Positions 1-10,600 of a stretch of 64,000 nucleotides of DNA are shown in pieces. This stretch comes from Colias croceus (Eukaryota; Arthropoda; Insecta; Lepidoptera; Pieridae). Both the position numbers and the translations under genes were made by a program. The stretch lies in contig NC_059538.1 of assembly GCF_905220415.1 (NCBI RefSeq), positions 11,532,001 through 11,596,000 on the forward strand, in the 5' to 3' direction. The notes beneath the pieces are model-generated. The model saw only the letters and a list, made by a program, of their open reading frames with translations. It made no database searches and was not told the DNA's origin. How positions within the stretch are numbered: the first letter of the stretch is position 1; each line of letters begins with the position of its first letter.

Positions 1-205
1 CAACTCATGTGGTTAGTTAATGTTAACAATTTCGTGAACAGAATTGTTAACTGTTTTATTGTATGTATTAATATAAATTTATAATGATGGGATTTTAGTA
101 AACGGTAGAATTAATTGGAGTTTGTAACGATTATTAAAATAGAAAGGTTTCTAGAATATGTGTAGAGAATTTAGAGTGTAGGTATCATTTTGATATACTC
201 CTTTA

Positions 206-408
206 CTAGCTGCTCCGCGCGGTTTCACCCCCGTGGCTCCACTCTTGCTGGTCGTAGCGTGATTATATGTATACATAAAGCCTATAGCCTTCCTCGATAA
301 ATGAGCTATCTAACACTGAGGGTATTTTTCAAATCGGACCAGTAGCTCCCGAGATTAACGCGTTCAAACAAACAAACACACTCTTCAGCTTTATAATATT
401 AGTAAAGA
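206..408 (-). mobile_element. Non-autonomous Helitron, family B
   Basis: On the minus strand it has a 5' TC end next to a TTATAATATTAG-type block and a 3' GC-rich segment ending in CTAG at 206-209. The flanks are A and T, as for Helitron insertion between A and T. It contains the phrase 'tcgataaatgagctatctaacac' shared in degenerate form with copies at 12513, 29414, 30972, 38659, 43204 and 47967. No coding capacity. Confidence 0.7.
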
Positions 409-761
409 TTGACAATACAATGTTCTATTGTTTACATATTTTTCGCAATTTTTTACTTTAGCCTATAAAATTTTTGCATGATCATTAAAATTTATCAACA
501 GCCAAAAGTTCGCACCATTAAAATTTCTTACAAAACATGTAACAATAATAATTCTTTTATAACAAAAAACAAAAACGAAAGGAAATGCTTTCTCGAATAT
601 TCCATTCTTTGCCAACTACGTGTCGAAATTCTGCTGTGATAAATAATATCTTACATTTATAAGAGCCAAAATGTTATTGATTCTTTACAAGAGAAAAATG
701 TTAAGTAATGATTCAGTGCATAGGTATTCTAATATTTATTTGCTTGACAGTAAAATATTAT
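409..761. other. AT-rich flank left of the LTR element
   Basis: AT-rich sequence with no ORF or repeat I recognise. Its last five bases, ATTAT (757-761), are the left copy of the target-site duplication of the BEL/Pao element. Confidence 0.6.
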
Positions 762-1081
762 TGTTCGAGCAGCGAACAAATATTTTATTTTAAATTACTT
801 ATTATCCATAGTTACATTACATATTACAATAATTGAGCAATAACGTAAATGAGGTCAAGCTGCCTCAGCAGTATTATCGTGCGACGGCCGAGCCGGCCGG
901 AAAGCGCAGTTCACCCTTAGCAGCGCCCGAGTGCTCTATCCGCTCGAATCCGCGTAAATCATATATAATTATTAGCAGCCATTAAAGTGTTCCCAGTGGT
1001 CCCATAATATCATAGCATCATTAGCAGCATTTATAGCGACCTAAATACAGTCCACTTTCGATGTAATACGTAAACCGTACA
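762..1081 (+). repeat. 5' LTR of BEL/Pao element
   Basis: 320 bp starting TGTTCGAGCAGCGAAC and ending CCGTACA (TG...CA). It aligns without gaps to 11214-11533. The GC-rich block CGGCCGAGCCGGCCGG is at about 886-901. The only mismatch with the 3' LTR is A986. Confidence 0.95.
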
Positions 1082-1879
1082 TTTTCGAGCCGGATTAACG
1101 TAAAAAAGTGTGCCGCGTCGCGAGTGTAAAGTGTGACGTGGAACCGGAAATCCACGTGTCCCTTCTTCCCCCGTGATATTTATTCAGCATATTATGATCT
1201 TATAACTAGCATACTAGCAACAAGCAAGCAGCATATAATTCAACAGCAGCCAAAATTAGCATTTTTACGAGACAAAATCCAGCATTTTCAAGCTATAAAA
1301 GAGCTTGCGTCAGCTCCACGTGTCGCCACGTATATCGCCCCGAGCAAAGTACAGCCAGCCAGCAGCAAAACCCCTACCAGAATATCTAGCAGCAGCATTC
1401 GAGCGGGATAGAAATTAACAGAATAGCAGAATTAGCAATTATCTATCAGCGACCAGCATACAGCAAGTAGCAATCAGCAATCATCATTCAGCGACCAGCA
1501 ATTAGCATCTAGCAATCAACAATAAGCGACCAGCAACTAGCATTTATTATCAGGCATCTAGCATCCAGCAATCAGCATCTAGCAATCAGCAACTATCAAT
1601 TAGCAACAGACAAGCAGCGACCGAAAATTAGCATCTAGCAATCAGCAAGCAGCAAATAGCCATCAGCAATTAGCAACAAGGAATCAACAACCAGCGAGAC
1701 GTAAGCCAGCTGCTTACGTCACCAGCACGTGCCGCCACGCGTCAACCGCCACGTCAGCCAGCAGCAGCAAGCAACCTAAGGTATCCGGAGACGTAGCCAC
1801 GTCGACCGTATCCGAGACAGCCAAGTAAGAATTTTCCATTTTATTTTTTATTTCTACCGTTTGATTATTTTACATTAAA
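1082..1879 (+). promoter_or_regulatory. Leader / 5' UTR of BEL/Pao element with AGCA-rich degenerate repeats
   Basis: About 800 bp between the 5' LTR and the first gag ATG (1880). From about 1400 to 1720 it is made of variants of CAGCAATTAGCA / CAGCAATCAGCA with no fixed period. No long ATG-initiated ORF is present. Such leaders may serve packaging or dimerisation, but that role is inference. Confidence 0.6.
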
Positions 1880-2081
1880 ATGGAAGCTTTATATATGGCC
1901 CAACTGGAGATAAAGGAGAAAATAAAGAGGTTATTAGCGAATTTTAAAAAAAGATAGTGCAGAGCGTAAGAGTATCGACTATTGCAGACAGCGTTTAGAT
2001 ATATTAGAATCTTTATGGGATGAATGCCAGAAAAATCATGAAAAGCTTTTAAAATATGAATCGACACAGCATCAATATTTT
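1880..2081 (+). pseudogene. gag: Start of gag, split by a 1-nt frameshift
   Basis: An ATG at 1880 opens a frame that ends at TAG 1955-1957, just after the A-run 1946-1952. The frame used by the main gag ORF is open from the same A-run onward and reads as gag-like helical sequence through 2081. The simplest reading is a one-base length change in the A homopolymer that separates the native start from the rest of gag. A programmed +1 shift or an assembly error at the homopolymer is possible. If the frameshift is real, translation could resume only at the internal ATG at 2082. Confidence 0.7.
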
Positions 2082-4577
2082 ATGCGGGAAGAATTTATTA
2101 ACATTCAAGATATTTATATTCGAACAAAGGAAGCGATCAGTGACGCATATGATAAGTTTTTATTACAAAAGCAAGCCCATCTAGAGCCGAAAGCGGGAGG
2201 ATCCGCTTTAGAAGCGCAAGCGACGCCTAAGTCTACAACATTTCAATCACGGGGGACCAACAGCAAATTAGATGATTTATCTCGAAAGCAGGAAGTCAAT
2301 TTTAAAGCATTCATCAGAGCAGTGAGCAATATTGATGTGAATAATTTGGAGGAGAAGTGGGAATATGAAGACTCTCTTCGTATTCTCCACAATCGATGGA
2401 CAGCGGTGGAAAATCTACATTGGGAGATAGTTGGTGAACTTGGAGAGGAAGATGAAGCATACGAAATTAATTTTACTAAACATGAGAAAATATATATCAA
2501 TACAAAGAGAGCTATAAATTCGAAAATGTGTGCAACAAGTCATAGAGATAAATCAACTCCGCAGATGGATATACCGACATTTTCTGGCAATTATCATCAG
2601 TGGGTATCATTCAAAGACCTTTTTAATGAAACTATACATAAAAATACATCAATATCGAACGCGCAAAAAATGCAATTTTTGAAAGCTAAAGTAAGCGGGG
2701 AAGCCGAGCGCCTTATACAGCATTTGCCTATCAGCTCCGACAATTATTTAGTTTGTTGGAACATCCTAAATCATCGATTTAATAACAAGAAGCTAATTTT
2801 TACATCGCACGTTAACATATTTCTCAATTTACCCAATATACAACAGCAATCATATATAGCAATCAAGAAATTACATGACGTCACATTAGAAAGCTTACAC
2901 GCTATAAAGAACCTAGGCGTAGATATAACTACTTGGGATCCGCTATTGGTACATTTATTATCACAAAAATTAGACAGCGAAACTTATTCTGAATACGTAG
3001 AATCATTAAAAAGTACTCGAGAGCTCCCTATACTACAAGAATTTTTGGATTTCCTTGAGAACAAATTTACATCGCTTGAATCATCACGAAGAAACCAAAA
3101 TTCAGCATCAGAACAAAGATATTACAGAACATCAAACCAATTATTAGCAACGAACAGACAACCTATACATATTAATTCTAATAGAATTAATATTAATAGC
3201 CAAGTAAAGAGGTCACTGACGTCAATGCACACCTCAGCGAAAAAATGCCCCTTATGCAATTTCGAACACGCGCTCACTAACTGTCCACAATTTATTAAAT
3301 TACCTTTTATGAATAAACTTCAAACGGTTAAGCAATTACGTTTCTGCATTAATTGCATTTTTGATCACAATGGGAATCAATGTACTTCGAATAAACGGTG
3401 TCATGTGTGTGCAGGCCCACATCACACGTTATTACACGAATGTTTTAAGCAGCAAGCTAGCGAGAATTTTAGAAATAAAAAATTGATGAGTAGCAACACC
3501 CAAAGACAGGTGTATTACAGCCCCAAAAATCAAGTGAATACGTCTCAGCAAGATGATTCTGAAGTACTTTTAGCCACCGCATTGGTAAAGGTAACAGCTG
3601 AAGATGGCGAACAGCACATAATGCGAGCACTGATCGACCAAGGGTCTCAAATTAGCATCATAACCGAACGAGCAGCACAGCAAGTGGGCTTAAAACGCCA
3701 ACAAAGCAAAGGGATCGTCCTTGGTGTAGGGGGCCAAGAAAACAACTGTCGTGGAAAACTCAAGATTAATTGCCAATCTATATATAACAATTTTACCTTC
3801 AACGTCGATACATTCATCATGACTAATCTTATAAAAAATCTACCTAATAGATCGTTTGAAAAACCCGGCTGGTCGAAATGTATAGCGCACTTAAACTTAG
3901 CAGATCCAGAATTTAACAAAAGCCGAGCAGTAGATATTTTATTTGGAGCAGATATTTATTCATACATTATGTTAGATGGGATCATTCGAGGCCGCGAAAT
4001 CTCACAACCACTAGCACAGCAGACGCAATTGGGTTGGTTATTATGTGGAGGCAGCATAAATACCTTCCATTGCAACGTTATTTTGAATCACATACAAGAG
4101 ATTCAAGATTTTTGGAAAATAGAGGATATACAGGAGCAAAATGATATGTCAGCGAAAGATAAGCAATGTTTAGATTATTACTTAGCAACTACAAAGCGAT
4201 TAAAAAACGGGCGTTATGAAGTAAGCATACCTATGGAGGATCAAGCGTTACAAAAACTGGGATCGTCTGAAAAACTTGCATTAGCACAATTTATGAATTT
4301 AGAAAATAAACTTAATAAGCAGCATGAATTATCAGAGCAATACAAGCAATTTATGAGCGAATATATACAACTGGGACACATGAAAATAGCAGCATTAAAT
4401 TCAAGCGTACAATGTTTTTTACCACATCATGGGGTACAGCGAGCAGCATCCAGCACCACTAAACTACGAGTCGTATTTAACGGATCAGCTAAAACCACGA
4501 CAGGCTACAGCTTAACCCATATCATCCCAGTGTTCCATTTTTGGATCGGTTATTTTAGGAATTTTTGTTTTTTTTAA
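2082..4577 (+). CDS. gag-pol: Gag, aspartic protease and N-terminal RT of BEL/Pao element (interrupted)
   Basis: ORF of 831 residues from the first in-frame ATG, although gag really begins upstream. Residues about 160-330 form the BEL-type gag domain around IPTFSGNYHQW. Residues 389-450 hold cysteine/histidine zinc knuckles (CPLC at 389, then CINC and CHVC-type). The protease active site is D519-Q-G-S, inside ALIDQGSQISII. The RT region begins with QLGWLL and LRVVFNGSA (about 795). Retroelement coding stops at 4515; the last ~21 residues (4516-4577) are translated from the inserted piggyBac-like end and are not native. Gag would form the particle, the protease would cleave the polyprotein and RT would copy the RNA; this copy cannot make intact RT. 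Confidence 0.92.
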   Translation: MREEFINIQDIYIRTKEAISDAYDKFLLQKQAHLEPKAGGSALEAQATPKSTTFQSRGTNSKLDDLSRKQEVNFKAFIRAVSNIDVNNLEEKWEYEDSLRILHNRWTAVENLHWEIVGELGEEDEAYEINFTKHEKIYINTKRAINSKMCATSHRDKSTPQMDIPTFSGNYHQWVSFKDLFNETIHKNTSISNAQKMQFLKAKVSGEAERLIQHLPISSDNYLVCWNILNHRFNNKKLIFTSHVNIFLNLPNIQQQSYIAIKKLHDVTLESLHAIKNLGVDITTWDPLLVHLLSQKLDSETYSEYVESLKSTRELPILQEFLDFLENKFTSLESSRRNQNSASEQRYYRTSNQLLATNRQPIHINSNRININSQVKRSLTSMHTSAKKCPLCNFEHALTNCPQFIKLPFMNKLQTVKQLRFCINCIFDHNGNQCTSNKRCHVCAGPHHTLLHECFKQQASENFRNKKLMSSNTQRQVYYSPKNQVNTSQQDDSEVLLATALVKVTAEDGEQHIMRALIDQGSQISIITERAAQQVGLKRQQSKGIVLGVGGQENNCRGKLKINCQSIYNNFTFNVDTFIMTNLIKNLPNRSFEKPGWSKCIAHLNLADPEFNKSRAVDILFGADIYSYIMLDGIIRGREISQPLAQQTQLGWLLCGGSINTFHCNVILNHIQEIQDFWKIEDIQEQNDMSAKDKQCLDYYLATTKRLKNGRYEVSIPMEDQALQKLGSSEKLALAQFMNLENKLNKQHELSEQYKQFMSEYIQLGHMKIAALNSSVQCFLPHHGVQRAASSTTKLRVVFNGSAKTTTGYSLTHIIPVFHFWIGYFRNFCFF

Positions 4578-6131
4578 CATGAACGCAGCCGTAAATATTT
4601 TTGTACTGTGGCAACACTGAAGTAGCTAGCTGTGAAAACCAACTTTTTCTTTTTACAATTTGGCGCGAAATTTTTGTTTTGTTTTGAGTTTTCTACTGAG
4701 ATTTATGGTGAAAAAATGTCCAGCCGTAAAAAGTAAGTAATTTTTATATATTATAATGATAATTGCTACTATTGTTATCAAATATTATCAACTATGGAGT
4801 AATTTATGAGACTGTTACAAAACATCATAAAAGTTGAATGTATTTATATAAAATAAATTTTCTTCTTCGTACCGTTCCACTATTGGAACAGTAGGATAAT
4901 ATGCCTATGTGAATTGTTGTTATATGTGACACTACATTTATTCAATTATTTCAATTGTTTTGTTTCAGATTGTCTGTAAATGATATTATTACATACCTAG
5001 AAGAAGATGACGATGTATTATCTGCGGATATCTACATAACACCCCCGGAAAATTACGACAAAAGTGATGAAGACAGTGGTGATGAGGAGTCTACCAATAT
5101 AAATAATTTAACAAAACACCAGCTGTTAGCGGAAGCCAAAGTAAGGGCATCGGTTAATACCCAGGTAGGAATAACTGCAACAGAAGATGCTTCCAGTGAC
5201 CTTCTCCTGGAAGAATCCACTGAACCAATACCTAGCACATACTTTTTCTGATATTACGCTGGTTCGTTACAACGATAATAATATTGTTACTGTTGCATCA
5301 ACACAATGCGGGGTAGAGCCTATCGGAAAAGTCAAACGTTATTGTGACAAGCAAAAAAAAAGATGTTGATCAACCTCGATGCATCGTGAATTATAACAGA
5401 TTTATGGGAGGTGTCGATCGACTAGATCAAAATGTGGGATGCTATCGGATTTCTATATGCCTCAAGAGTTAATGATGTTCCCAATTAACGTTTGCGTCAA
5501 TAATGCGTTTCAATTATACAGATTATCTCCAGTGGCACAAAATAACTCTTACGATTATTTATCTTTTACGAGATACATTGTTAAAACTTAACTTATGACA
5601 AAAACTGCCTCATCTGTCTCGACTGCCAACAAACCGACCCCTAGATCTTCTCTTGCAGTTATCAAACGAGTTCCTACTAGTATAAGATTAGAAGGCAAGA
5701 CCCATCATATTATAGTAAAAAATGAGAAACAAAAACAAATGCTGTGGGTTGTGCCATAAAAACACAACAATGAAGTGTGAAAAATGTAACGTTGCTTTGC
5801 ACCTGCTTTTCATTCCAAGTAAATTTTAACTAAAACTTTTATATTCTAATTTTTCAAATAGCCTATAATGTGAGTTGCAAATTGATATGCTTATTAATAA
5901 ATAATACGTAACTAAATGGCTTTATTTTCAACCATTTCTATACATAAGAAGCTACTTGGTACCAGTGGCATATCTTCCTACTGTTCCATTATTGGAACGG
6001 TACTGAAACTGAAATATTAGAAACTGATATTTTTTTATTATTACATATTATTAATAAAAAGGGTCTTATGATGAAGTTCTGCAAGTTTCATCGAAATCGA
6101 AGAAGTTTAAGTAGGCTTGGGATGATATGGG
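4516..6131 (+). mobile_element. piggyBac-like element, internally deleted, inserted in RT
   Basis: 1,616 bp bounded by TTAA at 4512-4515 and 6132-6135, the piggyBac target duplication. Terminal inverted repeats are CCCATATCATCCCA and its complement. TSD plus element is 1,620 bp (a multiple of three), so the RT frame is the same on both sides. A related palindrome-like motif, TGTTCCATTATTGGAACGGT, recurs near 4530, 4873 and 5979. Inside are remnants of a piggyBac transposase: an acidic N-terminus and a C-terminal MGGVD...cysteine-rich region, with the catalytic core missing. It is therefore a non-autonomous derivative. Confidence 0.92.
4716..5829 (+). pseudogene. Decayed piggyBac-like transposase (N- and C-terminal remnants)
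   Basis: A short first exon (ATG 4716) runs into a GTAAGT donor at 4733. A pyrimidine-rich acceptor ends at 4968, and the second exon continues in frame into an acidic stretch (YLEEDDD, DEDSGDEE) typical of piggyBac N-termini. Around 5245 the sequence jumps to C-terminal transposase sequence (VTVAS...KVKR, then MGGVDRLDQN near 5390-5430). A cysteine-rich tail (CGLCHKN, CEKCN) lies near 5740-5800. The central catalytic part with the three aspartates is deleted, and frameshifts or stops lie at about 5251, 5369 and 5757. Not functional; its host is an interrupted retrotransposon. Confidence 0.85.
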
Positions 6132-6143
6132 TTAAACGACCTT

Positions 6144-7535
6144 ATGCACAAGGGACCCAATATGCAAAAGGATTTACAAAGTATCATTATCAATTGGAGA
6201 CTATACCGTTACGCCTATACATCTGATATTGAAAAAATGTATCGACAAATATTAGTAAAAGAAGAAGACCAAAAACTTCAACAGATATGGTGGAGATCAA
6301 GCCCAGACCAGCCTATAAAAGCATATCAATTAATAACTATCACTTACGGAACGAAAGCAGCACCTTTCTTAGCAATTATGACGTTGAATCAGCTAGCACA
6401 AGATGAGCAAAATAATTTCCCAAAAGCAGCAAAAAGCATTAAAGAAGAGTTTTATATGGATGACTACATCTCGGGAGCACACACAATTAGCGAAGGTCAG
6501 CAAAAAATAGCGGAGGTGAATCAGGTACTTAGCGGAGCAGGGTTCCTTTTGAGAAAATGGATTGCAAACGATACGAGCCTTATTGAAAACATTATCAGCG
6601 AAGAACGAGACGAGCAATCAACATTTATGTTTAAAACGGAAAACACGCCGAAAACCTTAGGCCTACGATGGGACCCGATTAGTGACGTATTTGTATTTGA
6701 CTATGATAGCGTAATAAATGAATACTCAGCAAAGTTAACGAAAAGAAAATTATTATCGGAAATGTCTAAGCTATTTGACCCATTAGGATGGTTGACGCCA
6801 CTTACAACAAAAATTAAGATTTTATTTCAAAAAGTATGGTTACAAGCAGATCTTGAATGGCGTGATCCAGTCTCCCAAGATATAAAAAGCGAATGGATAA
6901 AAATAAAAAAAGAGCTAAACACGTTAAAATGTATTAAGATTCCCAGATGGTATAAATGTGATGAGAATAGCACAATTGAATTACATGGGTTCTGCGATGC
7001 CTCAATAAAAGCCTATGCATGCGTCGTATATTCCAGAGTCGTAAAAAATAGCTCAATCTCAACTATAATAATAGCAGCAAAATCCAGATTAGTACCGAAT
7101 AAAAAAGAAGTATCGTTACCTAGATTAGAATTATGTGCCATGGAGTTATTAACAAAGTTAATGAATAAAATAAAAAATAGCATCAGCAGCACAAAAGTTG
7201 AAATTTATGGTTGGAGCGATTCAATGGTAGCCCTTGGTTGGATTAACGGAAACCCCGACCGTTGGAAGCCCTTCGTAGCACATCGGGTAAAGAAAATTCA
7301 CGAAACAATGCAACCTCAATCATGGCGCTATGTAAAAACGAAGGAAAATCCAGCTGACGCAGCGAGTCGAGGTCAAACAGCATTACAATTAAAAGAAAAC
7401 TTATTATGGTGGCGAGGTCCGGGATGGTTATTAAGTTCAGATTTTAAAAATAAGCAGCAGCACACTAATTATACGACAAATTTAGAAATAAGAAAACAAG
7501 TTAATATTATTCAAAAGCATACACATCAAGCATAA
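6144..7535 (+). CDS. pol: RT, RNase H portion of BEL/Pao pol
   Basis: 463-residue ORF that resumes the RT frame directly after the right TTAA of the piggyBac-like insert; the first ATG at 6144 is not a native start. It carries the RT catalytic box Y104-M-D-D107, followed by the BEL/Pao region around SKLFDPLGWLTPLT (about 212-225). RNase H-like motifs follow: GFCDAS, LPRLELCAMELL and GWSDSMVALGWI. It ends at a stop at 7533-7535 because the downstream pol sequence continues in another frame. In an intact element this would be one polyprotein with gag upstream and integrase downstream. Here it is cut off at both ends. Confidence 0.92.
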   Translation: MHKGPNMQKDLQSIIINWRLYRYAYTSDIEKMYRQILVKEEDQKLQQIWWRSSPDQPIKAYQLITITYGTKAAPFLAIMTLNQLAQDEQNNFPKAAKSIKEEFYMDDYISGAHTISEGQQKIAEVNQVLSGAGFLLRKWIANDTSLIENIISEERDEQSTFMFKTENTPKTLGLRWDPISDVFVFDYDSVINEYSAKLTKRKLLSEMSKLFDPLGWLTPLTTKIKILFQKVWLQADLEWRDPVSQDIKSEWIKIKKELNTLKCIKIPRWYKCDENSTIELHGFCDASIKAYACVVYSRVVKNSSISTIIIAAKSRLVPNKKEVSLPRLELCAMELLTKLMNKIKNSISSTKVEIYGWSDSMVALGWINGNPDRWKPFVAHRVKKIHETMQPQSWRYVKTKENPADAASRGQTALQLKENLLWWRGPGWLLSSDFKNKQQHTNYTTNLEIRKQVNIIQKHTHQA

Positions 7536-7654
7536 TAGATCATTTATTATACAAATATAGTTCATTATTAAAAATAGTACGAGTATTAGCATGGATATTA
7601 CGAGCGATTACACCGTCATTAAAGCAAAGGCCGACGTATCTCACATTACAAGAC
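7505..7654 (+). pseudogene. pol: Frameshift junction between RNase H and integrase
   Basis: The RNase H frame ends at 7535. The integrase frame is open from 7505 and reads sensible BEL-type sequence (YKYSSLLKIVRVLAWI) before the first candidate start at 7655. A single-base indel between about 7505 and 7535 explains this. It is a second inactivating lesion, separate from the gag frameshift and the transposon insertion. Confidence 0.75.
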
Positions 7655-10600
7655 GTGAGAAAAGCTAAAACAGCAATTATTAAATATGTTCAATCGACTG
7701 AATTCTCAGCTGATTTAGAGCAATTAAAAAAGGACAATAAATTACGATCTAATAGTGCATTATTAAGCTTAAATCCATTTTTAGATGAAAATGGTATTTT
7801 AAGAGTTGGAGGACGTTTAAAAAATTCAAACATCAGCGAAGATATGAAACATCCAATAATTATTCCATATAACGGGCGTTTAACGGAACTACTTATAAAT
7901 GAAGCACACGAACTTTCTTTTCACGGTGGAGCAAAAATTACTATTTCAATTTTAAGGCAAAAGTACTGGATAATCAAAGGATATCGAGCAACAAAAAAGC
8001 AACTTCGGACCTGTATCACATGTAAGAAGCGAGAACCTACAAAATTACATCAACTAATGGGAGATATGCCTAGCTATCGTGTCAATCCAGCTCCTCCGTT
8101 TTATCATACAGGAGTTGATTTTACGGGATTCGTCAACGTCAAGATTAATAAAGGTCGAGGAGTAAAAACCACAAAAGGTTACATAGCGTTATTCATATGC
8201 ATGGTTACGAAAGCAGTACATATAGAGATAGTTTCCGACCTCAGCAGCACAACTTTCATAGCGGCTCTGCGACGCATGGCAGCACGACGCGGAACCCCAA
8301 AGCATATATATTCAGATAATGGCACGAACTTTGTCGGTGCAAATAAAATTATACAACAAGAATATAATGAATTAATAAGCAATTTTAGCGATAGTTTTTA
8401 CAAAGAAATCACTGAAATGGAGATAGAATGGCACTGGAATTGTCCATCGTGGCCTAGCGCAGGAGGAATTTGGGAAAGATCGATAAGAAGCCTAAAACAG
8501 CATATAAAAAGAGTAGTGGGAGAGCAAGCTTTAACCTTTGAAGAATACAGCACAATCCTTGCACAGATAGAAGGATGCCTTAATTCAAGGCCTTTATGTT
8601 CAATTACGGAAGATGTAGAAGATTTAGATTTCTTAACACCTTCACATTTTTTAAATCAGCGAGCGGAGAATACTCTAATAGAAACAGCTCATGATGCCAG
8701 GACTAGATGGTACTTAGTAAATAAAACTTTTAATGATATTTGGAAACGTTGGAAAAATGAATATCTCAGCCAGTTGACCGTTCGAAGCAAATGGTTAGAA
8801 CCTCAAAGGAACCTTAAAATAGGGGATTTAGTGACCATTCACGATGATATTATGCCAGCCGGGAAGTGGCCAGTGGGCCGAGTAGTAGAAACCCATCCAG
8901 GAAGCGACGGGTTGGTAAGAGTCGTTACATTAAAAACAAAAAATGGGATCTTAAAGCGGCCAGTAGTAAAGTTATCATTATTACCACTCGAAGAAAAAAG
9001 CAATTTTCAGCAAAATAATAATATATCCATTCAAAACAACAGCAGCGAATTGAAAAGCGAAAGAAAGGAAAGTCCAATCATTCAAAACAGCAGCAGCGAA
9101 TTGAAAAGCGAAAGAAAGAAATGTCGAATCAGACAAAATATTCCTTCAAAACTTGTAAGCGTCGTACTATCATTAATATTTTTTATGAGCATTTTATCCT
9201 ACTCTACAGCGGAATATAAGTTAAAACAGATTGAAAGCAATCTATCCATATACTTTGACTCGATGGGCGAAATGCAACTAGCTAGAGACAAATGGAAGAT
9301 AATTGCATATTTTGAAAACATGTCTCCATATTGGCAAGGGAACAAAGCAGCTGAACTTTTATCGGATTACTTAGAAAAAACCTGCACTGACATGAATGAA
9401 TCAAATCACTGCCAGACTATCTTGTTACAAATACGTCACGATTACAATGAACTCCAATACTACAACCAGCTGTTACTGAATCAGCATTTCGACGCGCGGT
9501 CAAGAACCCGGCGCGGTCTTTTCAATGCGGTCGGCTCAGTGGCTAATTCATTATTTGGAGTACTTGATCAAAGCTTTGCTGAGAAATATGAACAGGAAAT
9601 TGAGCTAATTCAAAATAACGCAAATCATATAACTCAACTTTGGAAGAACCAAACATCGGTCCTAGAAGCCGAATTTAACATCTTAAAGCGAACAGAAAAA
9701 ACCATAGAAACCCAGTACAAAATGTTTAACAGACATTTAAATATCTTAAACAACAAAACAAATATAATCCAATCTGAAATTGAAACCATTCAGGAAGTAA
9801 CCTTATCAGCAATAGCGTGCAACAATTTAATTCAGAACTTACGTAGAATTCAAGATACTTTATTAGACACTACCACTGAAATTTATCACGGCCAGATAAA
9901 TGTACACTTATTGTCACCGAAACAATTGCGCGACGAGCTGCAAATTATATCCAGCCAAATATCCAAGGACGTTACGTTACCAATAGAAAACATCCATACA
10001 GACCTATATAAAATCTATAAATTAATAAAAGTAAAAGCTAGAATTACCGAAAACTTTTTTATATTTGAAATCCTCATACCATTGATTAGCCGGGACAATT
10101 TCCAACTATACAGACTGATACCCATACCCAAGCAAGTTAACAGCAATATGATAAGCATAAAACCAATAGCGGAATATATTTCTATAAACATAAAGAGAGA
10201 TGCCTACATAACATTAACCTTAGCCGAACTACAAGCATGTCAAAACCAAAATGATATTTATTTTTGCCAATTGCACGGTTCCATAATAAGTTTTAGCAAC
10301 AATGAACGTTTTTGCGAAATAAAAAATAATAAATGTGAATACAATATAAACAGCTGTAAAAGTAATTGGATACAATTACATGATCTAACTACATATTTAT
10401 ATTTTCAATGCGATACTGCACACATACGTATTCTATGTGATAATGACATACAGTCGCGCCAAGTCAGCAAGGCCGGACTTATATCACTGAGTAAACAATG
10501 CATAATAAAGGGACATGATATCACTCTATACTCATTTAAGCAACTTGAAAACAAGCTATATCTGAAACCGGACATATTAGAAACCAAATTAAATCCCATC

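Noticed and set aside
1139..1156. Primer-binding site for the BEL/Pao element
   Set aside because: A TGG-starting stretch is present, but it lies 57 bases beyond the LTR and I could not match it to a tRNA 3' end.
1133..1411. 92-residue ORF in the retrotransposon leader
   Set aside because: It begins with GTG, has no recognisable domain and lies in the repeat-rich leader. It is most likely accidental.
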